Assembly (NCBI RefSeq): GCF_904846075.1
Contig: NZ_CAJGZH010000003.1
Span: 310,001 to 374,000 of the forward strand
Source: Psychrobacter glacincola
GTDB lineage: Bacteria > Pseudomonadota > Gammaproteobacteria > Pseudomonadales > Moraxellaceae
DNA: 64,000 bases
Reading direction: 5' to 3'
The notes beneath the pieces were generated by a model, which worked only from the letters and a program-made list of their open reading frames with translations, did no database searches and was not told the DNA's origin. This document shows positions 45,356-54,504 of this stretch, one piece after another. The position numbers and the translations under genes were made by a program. Positions within the stretch are counted from its first letter, which is position 1. Each line of letters starts with the position of its first letter.

Positions 45356-45938
45356 TAAACAGCTCACTGCCCTGCCGTGCAGGATGTGAATTATAGCTTG
45401 GCTCCATGATTTCAATATCAAAATGCTGCTCAAAACGCTGCTGATATTCAGCTTTTGTGCCGCCAAACGGTGGTTCTTCCCGTCCAAAGTCTTTATCAAA
45501 GAGCAAACCAATCAGCTTACCATTCGGTTTTAGTAACGCTGCCATCTGCTGCACATACTCGTCACGGCGTGATGGATTTATCGCACAAAAAAACGTCTGC
45601 TCAAGCACCCAATCAAACTGATACTGCTCAGGCGATAATTCAAAAAAGTCGGCACAGATTAAATGCTCAACTGGAAAGTTAGGATAACGCTCAGCAAACG
45701 CTGCAATCGGCGCAGGGGCAAAATCAACCAAGGTGACATTGGTAAACCCTTGCTCATGTAGATAACCTACCTCGTAAGCATTACCCGCACCCGGCACCAG
45801 AATCGCTTGCTCTTTGGCAGATTCGGGCAGTTGGTCAACATAGGCTTTGAGCGGTGGTGACACCTGCCCCATGTCCCAACCGATGCTATCTTGCTCATAA
45901 CGCTGCTGCCAAAATTCCGCTTGATTGACGTTTTCCAT
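45333..45938 (-). CDS. TPMT-family methyltransferase
   Basis: A 201-residue SAM-dependent methyltransferase of the thiopurine methyltransferase family: FWQQRYEQDSIGWDMG (about 9-24), SAM motif VPGAGNAYEVGYL (about 48-60), FEL and DWVLEQTFFCAI, and the C-terminal RSxF-type EEPPFGGTKAEYQ. Such enzymes methylate thiols or chalcogen compounds. The GGGATG site is 4 bases from the ATG. It overlaps the HD gene at the 3' end. Confidence 0.88.
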   Translation of the reverse strand: MENVNQAEFWQQRYEQDSIGWDMGQVSPPLKAYVDQLPESAKEQAILVPGAGNAYEVGYLHEQGFTNVTLVDFAPAPIAAFAERYPNFPVEHLICADFFELSPEQYQFDWVLEQTFFCAINPSRRDEYVQQMAALLKPNGKLIGLLFDKDFGREEPPFGGTKAEYQQRFEQHFDIEIMEPSYNSHPARQGSELFIKMRVKA

Positions 45939-46012
45939 ATGACATCCCTGTAGACAAACTTATTATTTAAACGACACGGTTTATATCGTTATGTCTTATC
46001 ATATCAGGCTTA

Positions 46013-46063
46013 TTAGAGCGTGTCTCATTTTAAAGATGGTGATGAAAATGAGGACATGCCTTA
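46013..46063. repeat. Copy B of the ~50-bp GGGCGTGTCCTCA palindrome
   Basis: Left arm AGAGCGTGTC-TCATTTT and right arm AAAATGAGGACATGCC are near inverse complements around AAAGATGGTGATG. It lies between the TPMT-like and YgjP-type genes. Confidence 0.7.
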
Positions 46064-46092
46064 CGATTATGGATATTATTTAGATAAATCAT

Positions 46093-46761
46093 TTAATCTA
46101 ATTTTCCCGTCTTCCCTGCCAGCATATCATGCCAATGCTGATAATCTGGCATTGCGGTTGCGATCGTTTGCCAAAAGGCACGACTATGATTAGCATGGTG
46201 TAAATGACACAGCTCATGGACGATGACGTATTCTGTGCATTCAATAGGATAAGCAGGCAGATACACAGATAACCAAATTCGGCGCGCACGCGTGTTACAA
46301 CTACCCCAGCGCGTATGCATTTTTTTTAGGCGTATCTCATTGGCTGTCGCACCGACAATCGGTTGCCACTTTGCAAATAATGCAGGTATCGCTTCAGAAA
46401 GATGTTGCCGATAATAGGCAAGTTTTTCATCATGGTTTAAAGTGAACGGTTGCTTTGTACCCCACAATAGCAAGGTACTATCAGCAGTTAAAGCTTGCGC
46501 TAAAGGACGTTGTTGCCGCTTATACTGCTCTAATACTTGCGGATGGTTTGCTATCGCCCATGACACGCGCTTAATCACAGCCTGCGCAGCTTGTGCTGGG
46601 CTAATAAATAGTGGTACAGATACCAGTAATTTATGCGGTTTTAAGCGAAAGTTGATATTTTTAACCTGCTTTTTGCTGATATGTAGCTCAATACCTGCTT
46701 GCGCCAAACAATGTTTAGCGCTGTCTAATAAAATAGACTGATATGCTGGCGGTACATTCAT
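46093..46761 (-). CDS. YgjP/DUF45-type metallopeptidase
   Basis: A 222-residue protein with the zinc-peptidase motif HELCHLHHANHS (HExxH plus a downstream His, about 185-196), preceded by the family block MHTRWGSCNTRARRIWLSVYL. The N-terminal half is more variable and basic. Family members are predicted M48-related peptidases. Its start is 3 bases after the stop of the DUF1513 gene, so it sits at the end of that operon. Confidence 0.85.
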   Translation of the reverse strand: MNVPPAYQSILLDSAKHCLAQAGIELHISKKQVKNINFRLKPHKLLVSVPLFISPAQAAQAVIKRVSWAIANHPQVLEQYKRQQRPLAQALTADSTLLLWGTKQPFTLNHDEKLAYYRQHLSEAIPALFAKWQPIVGATANEIRLKKMHTRWGSCNTRARRIWLSVYLPAYPIECTEYVIVHELCHLHHANHSRAFWQTIATAMPDYQHWHDMLAGKTGKLD

Positions 46762-46763
46762 GC

Positions 46764-48305
46764 TCAGAGCGCTTGCAAGTGATTATCAAACGACATCATA
46801 TGGTATTGACTGTCTTTAACGATAGCTTCATTTGTAGTGACGATGTCTGAGTTTGCTATAGATAAATCATTGACCGTTAATCTGGTCAATTGACCTTGCC
46901 CATCACTAACGATGAAAGCGGATTGATCATCATGATTGGCTGTATTATTAGTGCTTTGCAGTAAAAGCACTGCTGCACCTGCACAATCTGGCAGGCTAAC
47001 GTCATTTATCAAGGTGCGAGTGTTTAAATCATAAATCGCTGCACAACCGCCAATCGGTGTTGTCACGCATAGTAGGTTACGCGCACTATCGACCGCTACA
47101 CTGGCGATATACTGATGGAAGCGCTGCCATTGATTGTTGGGCATAATAAGAGGTTTAAAATCTGTATCACCGCGTTTATGGGTCAATACTAACGGCACAT
47201 TGATATGTTTTTCACCTTGGAATTGAATACCTATCATCACCGTCCCATCGTCATGCATGGCTAGGTGACGCACGCTCATTTGATTGTGCTCAGGCATAAT
47301 CTGCTCAAGTAAAGCGCCAGTATGACGATTAACGTAAACCAATGAAGGACGCATGCTGTCTAAATTGAGCTCTTCACGCGACGCTTGCTCGGTTTTGATA
47401 CCGCCGTTAGCGATCACTAACGTCTCGCCATCAGGATGCATAATCAGCTCGTGCGGACCGATACCATGCGAGTCATACTCTGCTATTTTCTTATAAATAT
47501 CATAAGCATCGTAGATACCGATTTTACCATCCAAACTTATGGTGTCATTCTCGGTCACATACAGCAACTTACCATCTAGGCTATAACAAGCGTGTCCATA
47601 AAAATGACGGTTGTTTGCAGCGTTAATGGCGAATTTTACTTCTCCAGTTGCTGTGTCTAATACCCAAAAATTTTCGCTCGGACGACGACCCATCACCACA
47701 ACGTCACGACTGCTATGATTCTTCATCGTACTATCTTGATCACTAAGCACAGGCTGAACGACAATATCATGGACACGTTCAGGCATGGTCGTTTGCCAAA
47801 CGATTTGTCTATCAGCGTCAATACCGACCACACCAAAATCATTGTCAGCACGCTGCTCATCATTTGCTAATGCGCTGTTTTTTGGCATAGACGCCACGCC
47901 GCTAACCCAACAAATGGGTCGCGTCAGTACGGTGGTGGTATGTACCGCGCTAAAGTCAGCGATGCTATGATGGTTGGTATTATTCCTATCATCTAGCGAT
48001 AAATAGTAAGCGTGTTGCCATGCAGTAGCGGCTTGCTGACAAGCGTAACTAAACCGTGCTAGCTGGGGTGTTGGTGTAGAGGTTAACGACTGCAACTGCG
48101 AACGTATGCCTACGACATAATCCTGCAAGCGGGCATCAGGCTGATGCTGCTTGCGATAACGATGATGAATACCGACAAGCGCTACGGTACCCATTATAGT
48201 AGAAAGCATCGTCAATGCTGATGTTGCCAGCAGCTCATTATTAGACTGCTTATCTTCTGGCTGCGGCGGTAATTTTTTTGCTGCCTTAGTATCGATAAAG
48301 TGCAT
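46764..48305 (-). CDS. DUF1513 beta-propeller-like protein
   Basis: A 513-residue protein with one N-terminal hydrophobic segment (about 27-47). The core contains repeated beta-sheet motifs: RRPSENFWVLDTATGEVKF, FYGHACYSLDGKLLYVTEND, DSHGIGPHELIMHPDGETLVIANGG and VRHLAMHDDGTVMIG, typical of DUF1513. In Pseudomonas DUF1513 sits with imelysin and di-heme genes (icmP region), as here. An inserted loop of about 25 residues lies around 120-145. The 3' end is followed 2 bases later by the YgjP gene. Confidence 0.82.
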   Translation of the reverse strand: MHFIDTKAAKKLPPQPEDKQSNNELLATSALTMLSTIMGTVALVGIHHRYRKQHQPDARLQDYVVGIRSQLQSLTSTPTPQLARFSYACQQAATAWQHAYYLSLDDRNNTNHHSIADFSAVHTTTVLTRPICWVSGVASMPKNSALANDEQRADNDFGVVGIDADRQIVWQTTMPERVHDIVVQPVLSDQDSTMKNHSSRDVVVMGRRPSENFWVLDTATGEVKFAINAANNRHFYGHACYSLDGKLLYVTENDTISLDGKIGIYDAYDIYKKIAEYDSHGIGPHELIMHPDGETLVIANGGIKTEQASREELNLDSMRPSLVYVNRHTGALLEQIMPEHNQMSVRHLAMHDDGTVMIGIQFQGEKHINVPLVLTHKRGDTDFKPLIMPNNQWQRFHQYIASVAVDSARNLLCVTTPIGGCAAIYDLNTRTLINDVSLPDCAGAAVLLLQSTNNTANHDDQSAFIVSDGQGQLTRLTVNDLSIANSDIVTTNEAIVKDSQYHMMSFDNHLQAL

Positions 48306-48308
48306 TTT

Positions 48309-49457
48309 TTAATCGCCATCAGTACTGTTAAAGTCCACACGGATACCCAGCGTCGGAATCAATTGGCGCTTAATAAGACGTGTAATAGTCGTGAGGTGAT
48401 CATACAACTCTTGTTGAGTGGCTTTATCAGCAGTCCCTAAGTCTTCTGGCATTTGCGCTAATAGTGTGGTGGCATCAGCAAGCGCGGTCGATAAGTTATC
48501 CGCGACTTCATTTTCATTATTGCTGCCCAAAATAGCGGTCAAAACGGGATCTGTCAGTGCTTCATTCAATGTCGCCAATTTAGCATTGATAATGGCACGG
48601 CTTTGCTCTGCGGTAGCGGCTGGCAAATGACCTTTTGCCTTTCCTGTTAAGCCTAACGGTTGATCGATGGCATTAGACTTCATGGTCTCAACCAACGAGA
48701 GTAAAGAATTAAACCATTGATTCAATCCTTGATCGCTGTCAGCCGTTTTATCAATGGCTAATAGATTAGTGGCATTTTGCTGCCAGTTTTTCTCAATATC
48801 TTTTAGGCGCGTGCTCAAAGCACTACTTGCACTCATCACATAAGCACATTGAGCAGCATCCAGACTGTCATTGGCATATAACGCTTCTTCTAATCCTGGC
48901 ACCCCTTGCACGATGGCGCTCTCGTTAGCCAATTGCTCGGCGGTGAGCTTAGGATTGGCAGCGATTAGATCGGCAACGCCGCTGTGTACCAGACCGCGCT
49001 CATCAGGATAGTAATTGATATATAAATTACTCATGCTAGCGGTCGCTGGACCAAAGTTAATCATCTCAGCGCCTGCCCATGCTTGTGCGAGCACTAGCCA
49101 TTGATCGCGCAGTGCTTGCAGCTCATCACCGCTGACTGGTGCTTGCTGACAATGCTTTTGTGCCAAATCATGCAATAAATCACTCTGTTTTGCGGCATCC
49201 GCATAGGCTGGAATGACAATGTCATTTGCCACATGGGTCAAATAGGTCTTTTCGGTCTCGGCACTAATATCGACAGCGGTAATTTTATCTCCACTACTAT
49301 CTTTTTCTGCAGCGCTGGTAGATGCCGCACTGTCTTGCGCAACTTTTTGGCTATCTACTTCTGGCGCTTTATTGTCATCAGCCGGTTTAACACAGCTGAT
49401 CAGCAAGCCTGCGCTTAAGGCCGATAAGGCCATCGCTAAAGCATGGTTTATTTTCAT
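48309..49457 (-). CDS. Imelysin-like lipoprotein (M75 family)
   Basis: A 382-residue protein with a lipobox (GLLISC near 17-22). The imelysin core shows AQAWAGAEMINFGP (about 130-143) and the second block IVQGVPGLEEALY, which replaces the GxHxxE motif of IrpA-type members, so it is a divergent imelysin. The region 24-60 is a low-complexity linker. It is followed 3 bases later by the DUF1513 gene. Probably periplasmic, in iron-related transport. Confidence 0.82.
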   Translation of the reverse strand: MKINHALAMALSALSAGLLISCVKPADDNKAPEVDSQKVAQDSAASTSAAEKDSSGDKITAVDISAETEKTYLTHVANDIVIPAYADAAKQSDLLHDLAQKHCQQAPVSGDELQALRDQWLVLAQAWAGAEMINFGPATASMSNLYINYYPDERGLVHSGVADLIAANPKLTAEQLANESAIVQGVPGLEEALYANDSLDAAQCAYVMSASSALSTRLKDIEKNWQQNATNLLAIDKTADSDQGLNQWFNSLLSLVETMKSNAIDQPLGLTGKAKGHLPAATAEQSRAIINAKLATLNEALTDPVLTAILGSNNENEVADNLSTALADATTLLAQMPEDLGTADKATQQELYDHLTTITRLIKRQLIPTLGIRVDFNSTDGD

Positions 49458-49608
49458 AAATTTCTCAATATTATTATCAATAATGGTTTAAATTCTAATC
49501 TTTACAAGCTTTAATCTCTAGTGTCTGATTGGGCGGATAACCTCATCAACACTCACTTATTTTCTTAGCCATTATTCAGTCATTTAGCATAGATAAATGA
49601 CATTATCT

Positions 49609-51288
49609 CTATAATGACTGTAAGAACGCATTCAATTCAGAACGACCTTGTTTGTCGAGTTTGAGTACTTTTTGCTGTTGCTTCTGGGCTTCACCGCCGT
49701 GCCATAGCACCGCTTCCATCAACGTACGGGCGCGACCATCATGCAAAAATGTCGCTTGTGGATCGACCGTTTGCGCCAGACCAATGCCCCATAAAGCAGG
49801 CGTACGCCATTCATAAGAATTCGCTAAAAACTCAACTTGGATATTTTTTGCGGGTAATTTTCCAGCAATCGTGCGATCGGCAAGATCATCACCCATGTCA
49901 TGTAATAGCAAATCCGTATAAGGATAAATCACTTGTCCATGCTGCTCAAGATGGTCATCGTCAGTTTTTGGCAACTGATATCTTGGTGTATGGCAACTTT
50001 GGCAGCCCATTTCATAAAAGCGTTTTTTGCCTGCTAATACTAGCTGATCGTCAGCATCACGCCGATGCGGTACTGCCAAATTGCGTGTATAAAACTCCAC
50101 AAACTTAGCCACTTCATCGTTGACTTCGACGGGCGACTTACCATTGCCTTGCTCATCAGCCCCAGTCGTCGCATTCATACAAGCCGTCTGTGTCGGCATA
50201 CAGGATTCATGAGGACGTATATTTGAGGTCAAACCCATGTCTTCATTAAAAGCACTTTGGTTTTGAGTAATCAGCTTGGTTTGCCCAGCTTTCCAGCCAA
50301 AGCGTCCAAGGGCATGCTTGCCAGTCTGTGGATCCATGACCCAATTGAACTTACCACTGATATCGCCATTCGTACTGTTTTTATTATCAACCGCTTGTTT
50401 TTTAATCGCTTCATCCGGTATTTGCTCGAGTAACCCAAGCCCAATCATCGGTAAAGCCACTCGCGGCGACACCATCAAATCATCATCAAATGCACCATAA
50501 CCCGGTTTGGTTAAATTAAAGGTGGGCGCACGCAATGTTTCGATATGACCATCCGCAAAAGTAACAGGCTTGTCTGTCCACTGCACCGCAATTCTGGCTT
50601 CAGCAGGCACACCTTGGATACCTCGATCTTGTAACTGACCACCATACATAGGATGAACGACTTTTTCGATAAGTGAGTTTTGCAGTTGCTGACGCTGCTC
50701 ATCGGTGGTCGCTGGCATCGCAAGGCGAATAAGCAAGCTATCGGCATCGTCATCACTGGTCATAGGTGCATGACCGCGACCATCCTTGACATGGCACGAC
50801 TGACAGGCAGCAACATTGAACAATGCGCCCAGACCATCGCGGCTGTCAGTGCTGGCAGGGGCAATCACCCAGGGTTGCCGAAAGAACGCATTACCAATAA
50901 AGAAATGCCCTTTTCGTGATGCCGTCAAGTTTGATGAAGGTTTAGAGTAACTCTCAGCGCTGCTAATACTGATTCCTGTATCACCACCTTGCTTGATCTC
51001 TTGCGGATCAAAGCTCGCCAATTGCTGCATTGGTACGCCAGCGAGCGTTTCGATGGTTTGGAGGCGTCCAGGTGTTAGCGTTGGGCTGTCAGCATTATTA
51101 ATGGCAGATTTTTCGTTTTCAGAAATATCATCAGACACACTGTTCGTCGGCTGACAAGCACTAAGAGATAGCACGCATAGAATACCAAGCGTTGGCTTTA
51201 ACAGGGTGGTTTTGCTGACAAAAGACGCATAAAAAGAGGTAGGGGTTTTGGCTTTTACAATATTTGTGGTGTTCATCGTGGTGTTCAT
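49609..51288 (-). CDS. Di-heme c-type oxidoreductase (DUF1111), lipoprotein
   Basis: A 559-residue lipoprotein (lipobox SLSAC, about 41-45) with two c-type haem motifs: CQSCHVKDGRG (about 158-168) and CQSCHTPRY (about 434-442). The domain is DUF1111 (di-haem oxidoreductase/thiol oxidoreductase family). Other landmarks: AFFRQPWVIAPASTDSRDGLG and FLHDGRARTLMEAVLWHGGEA. It is part of the imelysin cluster. The ATG at 51288 has an AAGG site; a second ATG four codons later is possible. Confidence 0.9.
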   Translation of the reverse strand: MNTTMNTTNIVKAKTPTSFYASFVSKTTLLKPTLGILCVLSLSACQPTNSVSDDISENEKSAINNADSPTLTPGRLQTIETLAGVPMQQLASFDPQEIKQGGDTGISISSAESYSKPSSNLTASRKGHFFIGNAFFRQPWVIAPASTDSRDGLGALFNVAACQSCHVKDGRGHAPMTSDDDADSLLIRLAMPATTDEQRQQLQNSLIEKVVHPMYGGQLQDRGIQGVPAEARIAVQWTDKPVTFADGHIETLRAPTFNLTKPGYGAFDDDLMVSPRVALPMIGLGLLEQIPDEAIKKQAVDNKNSTNGDISGKFNWVMDPQTGKHALGRFGWKAGQTKLITQNQSAFNEDMGLTSNIRPHESCMPTQTACMNATTGADEQGNGKSPVEVNDEVAKFVEFYTRNLAVPHRRDADDQLVLAGKKRFYEMGCQSCHTPRYQLPKTDDDHLEQHGQVIYPYTDLLLHDMGDDLADRTIAGKLPAKNIQVEFLANSYEWRTPALWGIGLAQTVDPQATFLHDGRARTLMEAVLWHGGEAQKQQQKVLKLDKQGRSELNAFLQSL

Positions 51289-51465
51289 AAAGAGTACCTT
51301 AGTTCTAATCTAGAACCATTAAAATCGCATGCTATAAAGTGTTTCACTTCTAGTCGATGAGGTACAGCGATGTACTGACCTATCAGGCTATTTTAATATG
51401 GTAAAAAAAACACGCTGCCAACGGTAGTCGACAACGTGTGTATTATACCTAAATTATTTTTCCAT

Positions 51466-51484
51466 GAAAATAATTCTCATTAGC
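51466..51484 (-). promoter_or_regulatory. Possible Fur box upstream of the di-heme gene
   Basis: GAAAATAATTCTCATTAGC agrees with GATAATGATAATCATTATC at about 14 of 19 bases. About 180 bases upstream of the di-heme gene start. Confidence 0.45.
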
Positions 51485-51568
51485 TGATAACGACTTGTCA
51501 GGCATTATCGATCAATACTATGTCAATCACTGCTATGCTTGCTGTGAAGCCAGTAGATTAGTGAGCAA

Positions 51569-53029
51569 TTAAAACTGCGAACCTGCGTCAGCATCTAAAT
51601 TGTCAATACCGACCGCTTTTGCCGCATTTTCGATACCAGCTGTCAGCTCTTGTAAGCTAGTGATACTATTTTCAATCCAGCTACGACGGGTATTTTGCTC
51701 TTCAGCTGAAATACCTTGTTTACTTACTTGACCAGCGGTGGCAATCATTTGATCAACTTTGATACCTTCTTTTTCACCTTTTTCAACGATCACATTAAAG
51801 GCGGCTTCTACCTTAGCAAAGTCAGTCGCCAATTTATCAGCCGCTTCTTTGTTGTTGGTATCGACGAGGTAGTTTTTAACACCATAACCACCAACGCTCT
51901 TACCAGCGACTGTCTTATAGTTGCCGTTAAAGACATTTTGGATACCACGGGCATTGTTGGCATAGCTTAGATGGGTCAAATCACTGAAGCATTCGTGCTC
52001 ATCTTCGGTAGAGCCCGTTACAAACGCAACCTGTATACGCTCAGAAGCAAGCTCACCCAATGCTAAGCTGCCCATCTGATACATGATTTGGCGTAGACCA
52101 TTATCGTATTTGCGAGCCATCAGGTCGCTACGTAAGGTATTCTCACTCTCAGGCTGCCACTCAGCTTCCATTGCAGTCAAATCATCAACCAATAATTGAG
52201 TCGCTGCTTTTAAGAACGCGCCACGACGCTCACATATACCAGCATCTTCATTGACCGTCTCACCGCTGGTACATTGACCCGCTTCAGTTACATAATCAGT
52301 CACTGGACGATTGCCTGCACCTTCGCCAACACCGTTGGTATCTTGTCCCCACAGCATAAACTCAATCGCATGATAGCCGGTCGTCACATTGGCTTCACTG
52401 CCACCAATCTCATTCATTTCTGCTAACAGCTCAGGAGTGATAGTACTGGTATCTTGTTTGATACTACCGACCGTAATGCTATCGCTATTGATGATATTGT
52501 CCTGGCTATTGTATTCACCTTCATAGCCATCACTAACGTAATCAATCAGCGCCTCATCAAGTGGCCAAGCATTTACCTGCCCTTCCCAACCATCGATACT
52601 ACCGAGTGCTCGTTTATCATTGGCTGTCACAAAGCCTTCATCAAAACGGAAAATCTCAGTTTGCGAATACGGCTGGCGCGCGGCTTTATACGCCGCTTTT
52701 GCCGCATCAAGGTTTGCTTGGGTTGGTGTTGTCACATATGTCTCTACTGCTGTTTGCAGGGCTTTAGCAGTATCTAGCGAATCTTTATAAGCAGCATGCG
52801 CCATGTTGGCATAGCTGATCATAAGTCTATCGGTATAAGCTTGATCAACCGCTGATAGTTTCGTCGTACCTGCAGCGGTTGTGTCTTGCACCGCTGTTTG
52901 CGTATCGGCGGTAGAGTCCGTGTCTTCCTTGGCTTGCTTGGTACAACCCGACACCATTAACAACCCTGCAAGCGCAGCAGCTAAAGTAGTTGGTAAAATC
53001 TTACGGCTCGTTACTGTGGTAATCGTCAT
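51569..53029 (-). CDS. Imelysin family lipoprotein (IrpA/IcmP-like)
   Basis: A 486-residue lipoprotein (lipobox MVSGC near 29). The imelysin hallmark GYHAIEFMLWGQD (HxxE, about 227-240) is intact. Family members are iron-regulated outer/periplasmic proteins linked to iron uptake. The frame opens at 53041 with a TTG, but GAGG is placed 6 bases from the ATG at 53029. A near-perfect Fur box lies 246 bases upstream. The di-heme gene is 280 bases downstream. Confidence 0.9.
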   Translation of the reverse strand: MTITTVTSRKILPTTLAAALAGLLMVSGCTKQAKEDTDSTADTQTAVQDTTAAGTTKLSAVDQAYTDRLMISYANMAHAAYKDSLDTAKALQTAVETYVTTPTQANLDAAKAAYKAARQPYSQTEIFRFDEGFVTANDKRALGSIDGWEGQVNAWPLDEALIDYVSDGYEGEYNSQDNIINSDSITVGSIKQDTSTITPELLAEMNEIGGSEANVTTGYHAIEFMLWGQDTNGVGEGAGNRPVTDYVTEAGQCTSGETVNEDAGICERRGAFLKAATQLLVDDLTAMEAEWQPESENTLRSDLMARKYDNGLRQIMYQMGSLALGELASERIQVAFVTGSTEDEHECFSDLTHLSYANNARGIQNVFNGNYKTVAGKSVGGYGVKNYLVDTNNKEAADKLATDFAKVEAAFNVIVEKGEKEGIKVDQMIATAGQVSKQGISAEEQNTRRSWIENSITSLQELTAGIENAAKAVGIDNLDADAGSQF

Positions 53030-53080
53030 ACATATCCTCAAAAGTATCGCAAAAGAAAAATGGGCTTTGAATAAAGAGCA

Positions 53081-53138
53081 TTAGGGCATATCCTCATTTT
53101 AAATAATGCTGATAAAAATGAGAAAAACAGCGCCCATA
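53081..53138. repeat. Copy C of the ~50-bp GGGCGTGTCCTCA palindrome
   Basis: TTAGGGCATATCCTCATTTTA at the left and AAAAATGAG...GCGCCC at the right. It aligns with the copy at 46013 (shared TCATTTTAAA, TGAT, AAAATGAG). A few bases are inserted in the right arm. Confidence 0.65.
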
Positions 53139-53274
53139 ATATCAAGATATTGACCAGAATTTGATACTATTAGACAAAATCTAGCTATTTTTGGTCCATT
53201 TAGAACAGCCTCAAATGAACTGACAACCTACCCTAGTATCGCCACAATAACAAAGCTTTGTAAATTATAGTGTT

Positions 53275-53293
53275 ATTGATAATCATTATCAAT
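53275..53293 (-). promoter_or_regulatory. Fur box upstream of the imelysin cluster
   Basis: ATTGATAATCATTATCAAT is a perfect 9-1-9 inverted repeat and contains the canonical GATAAT/ATTATC core of Fur operators. It lies 246 bases upstream of the imelysin start, so the promoter should be here with a long leader. Confidence 0.85.
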
Positions 53294-53433
53294 ATTTAAT
53301 TAATATTAATGTAACCATTTAGCTAACGATTGTTTTATAAATAGAAACACCAAAAATATTTTAATATTGATTTAAAGATAACGGAATCCTGATACCTAAA
53401 ATCATTTTGAATTTGAAATCTAAATATCAGGCA

Positions 53434-53466
53434 TAAAAAAAGGCCAGTTTATCACTGACCTTTTTT
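53434..53466 (-). terminator. Intrinsic terminator after the OmpA-like gene
   Basis: AAAAAGGCCAGT pairs with ACTGACCTTTTTT around TTATC, with one A/C mismatch, 34 bases past the stop. Confidence 0.85.
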
Positions 53467-53499
53467 AACGCTATAATGACAGCTAAACCATCGTATGAA

Positions 53500-54153
53500 T
53501 TAACGTACGTTGTTTGGCGCATTGATGGTTAATTCAACACGGCGGTTTTGCTGACGACCATACTCGGTGCTGTTATCAGCAACTGGGCGAGACTCACCAT
53601 AAGCGACAACATTGATACGGCTAGAAGCCACACCGCGTGCGCTTAAATAGTTCGCTACTGCGTAAGCACGATCGCGTGACAGTTTCATGTTATAAGCATC
53701 AGAACCTTTGCTATCAGTATGACCAGCAACCGTTATCGTATTTTGGTTATACTCATTTAGCGTTGATGCAAGCTTATCAAGCGTTGGTCTAAATGATGGG
53801 TTTAAAGATGCATCATCAAATGAGAACGTGATGTTGCCTGGCATTACTAGGTCAATATTACCATTCGCATTTGGCGTAACAGTTACACCCGTACCGGCCA
53901 TTTGCTGCTCAAGCTGCTTGGCTTGACGCTCCATGTAGTAACCAACACCAGCACCCAAAGCTGCGCCAATCGCGGCATCACGACCTGTGTTATCACCACC
54001 TGTTGCTTTTGAAATTGCGCCGCCGCCTAAAGCACCTGCCAATGTACCAATGGCAGTTTTGTTCAAGCGTTGTTGTCCAGTGTTTGGATCAGTAGCACAA
54101 CCGCTAAGAGCTAGACCTGACGCTACTGCTGCAATCATTAATGTATTACGCAT
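53500..54153 (-). CDS. OmpA-family lipoprotein with glycine zipper (YiaD-like)
   Basis: A 217-residue lipoprotein (lipobox ALSGC, near 15-19). A glycine-zipper region (GTLAGALGGGAISKATGG, AAIGAALGAGVGYY) precedes an OmpA-like peptidoglycan-binding domain: ITVAGHTDSKGSDAYNMKLSRDRA (about 140-163) and NVVAYGESRP, with the closing arginines in NRRVELTINA. It probably tethers the outer membrane to peptidoglycan. AGGA site upstream. Monocistronic. Confidence 0.9.
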   Translation of the reverse strand: MRNTLMIAAVASGLALSGCATDPNTGQQRLNKTAIGTLAGALGGGAISKATGGDNTGRDAAIGAALGAGVGYYMERQAKQLEQQMAGTGVTVTPNANGNIDLVMPGNITFSFDDASLNPSFRPTLDKLASTLNEYNQNTITVAGHTDSKGSDAYNMKLSRDRAYAVANYLSARGVASSRINVVAYGESRPVADNSTEYGRQQNRRVELTINAPNNVR

Positions 54154-54504
54154 AATATTTCCTCTTAAGTTTAAAAAATTATAGACAAAGTGTGCTTTTT
54201 ATAAATATTTTCTATTAATTCCATCTACATGCTTAATATACACTCGTCATTATTATGGCAATTACAATCTAATCATGTGTAATATTTTGTCACACCTGTG
54301 TATGAGAAGTGCAGAATGATTTAATGAGACTTTCACAGTGATTGGATACGTTTGTGTTCTCACTTTTAACTATCTATTAGCGCAAGGTGTTATCACAAGT
54401 CACGTTTACACTCGTACACTCTGAACCGTTTCTGCTAAAATTGTGCAATAAAACTGGCAATGAATCATTTATATACTAATAAGACTGACCGAAAAGGATT
54501 TAGC
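54154..54504. other. Divergent promoter region (OmpA-like / acyltransferase)
   Basis: 350-base AT-rich spacer. A reading frame enters from 54460 but is not supported. No RNA or repeat. Confidence 0.45.

Larger units (their letters stand above)
53030..53499. other. Intergenic region between the imelysin gene and the OmpA-like gene
   Basis: Holds copy C of the palindrome family, the Fur box and the terminator of the OmpA-like gene, all entered separately. Nothing else seen. Confidence 0.5.
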
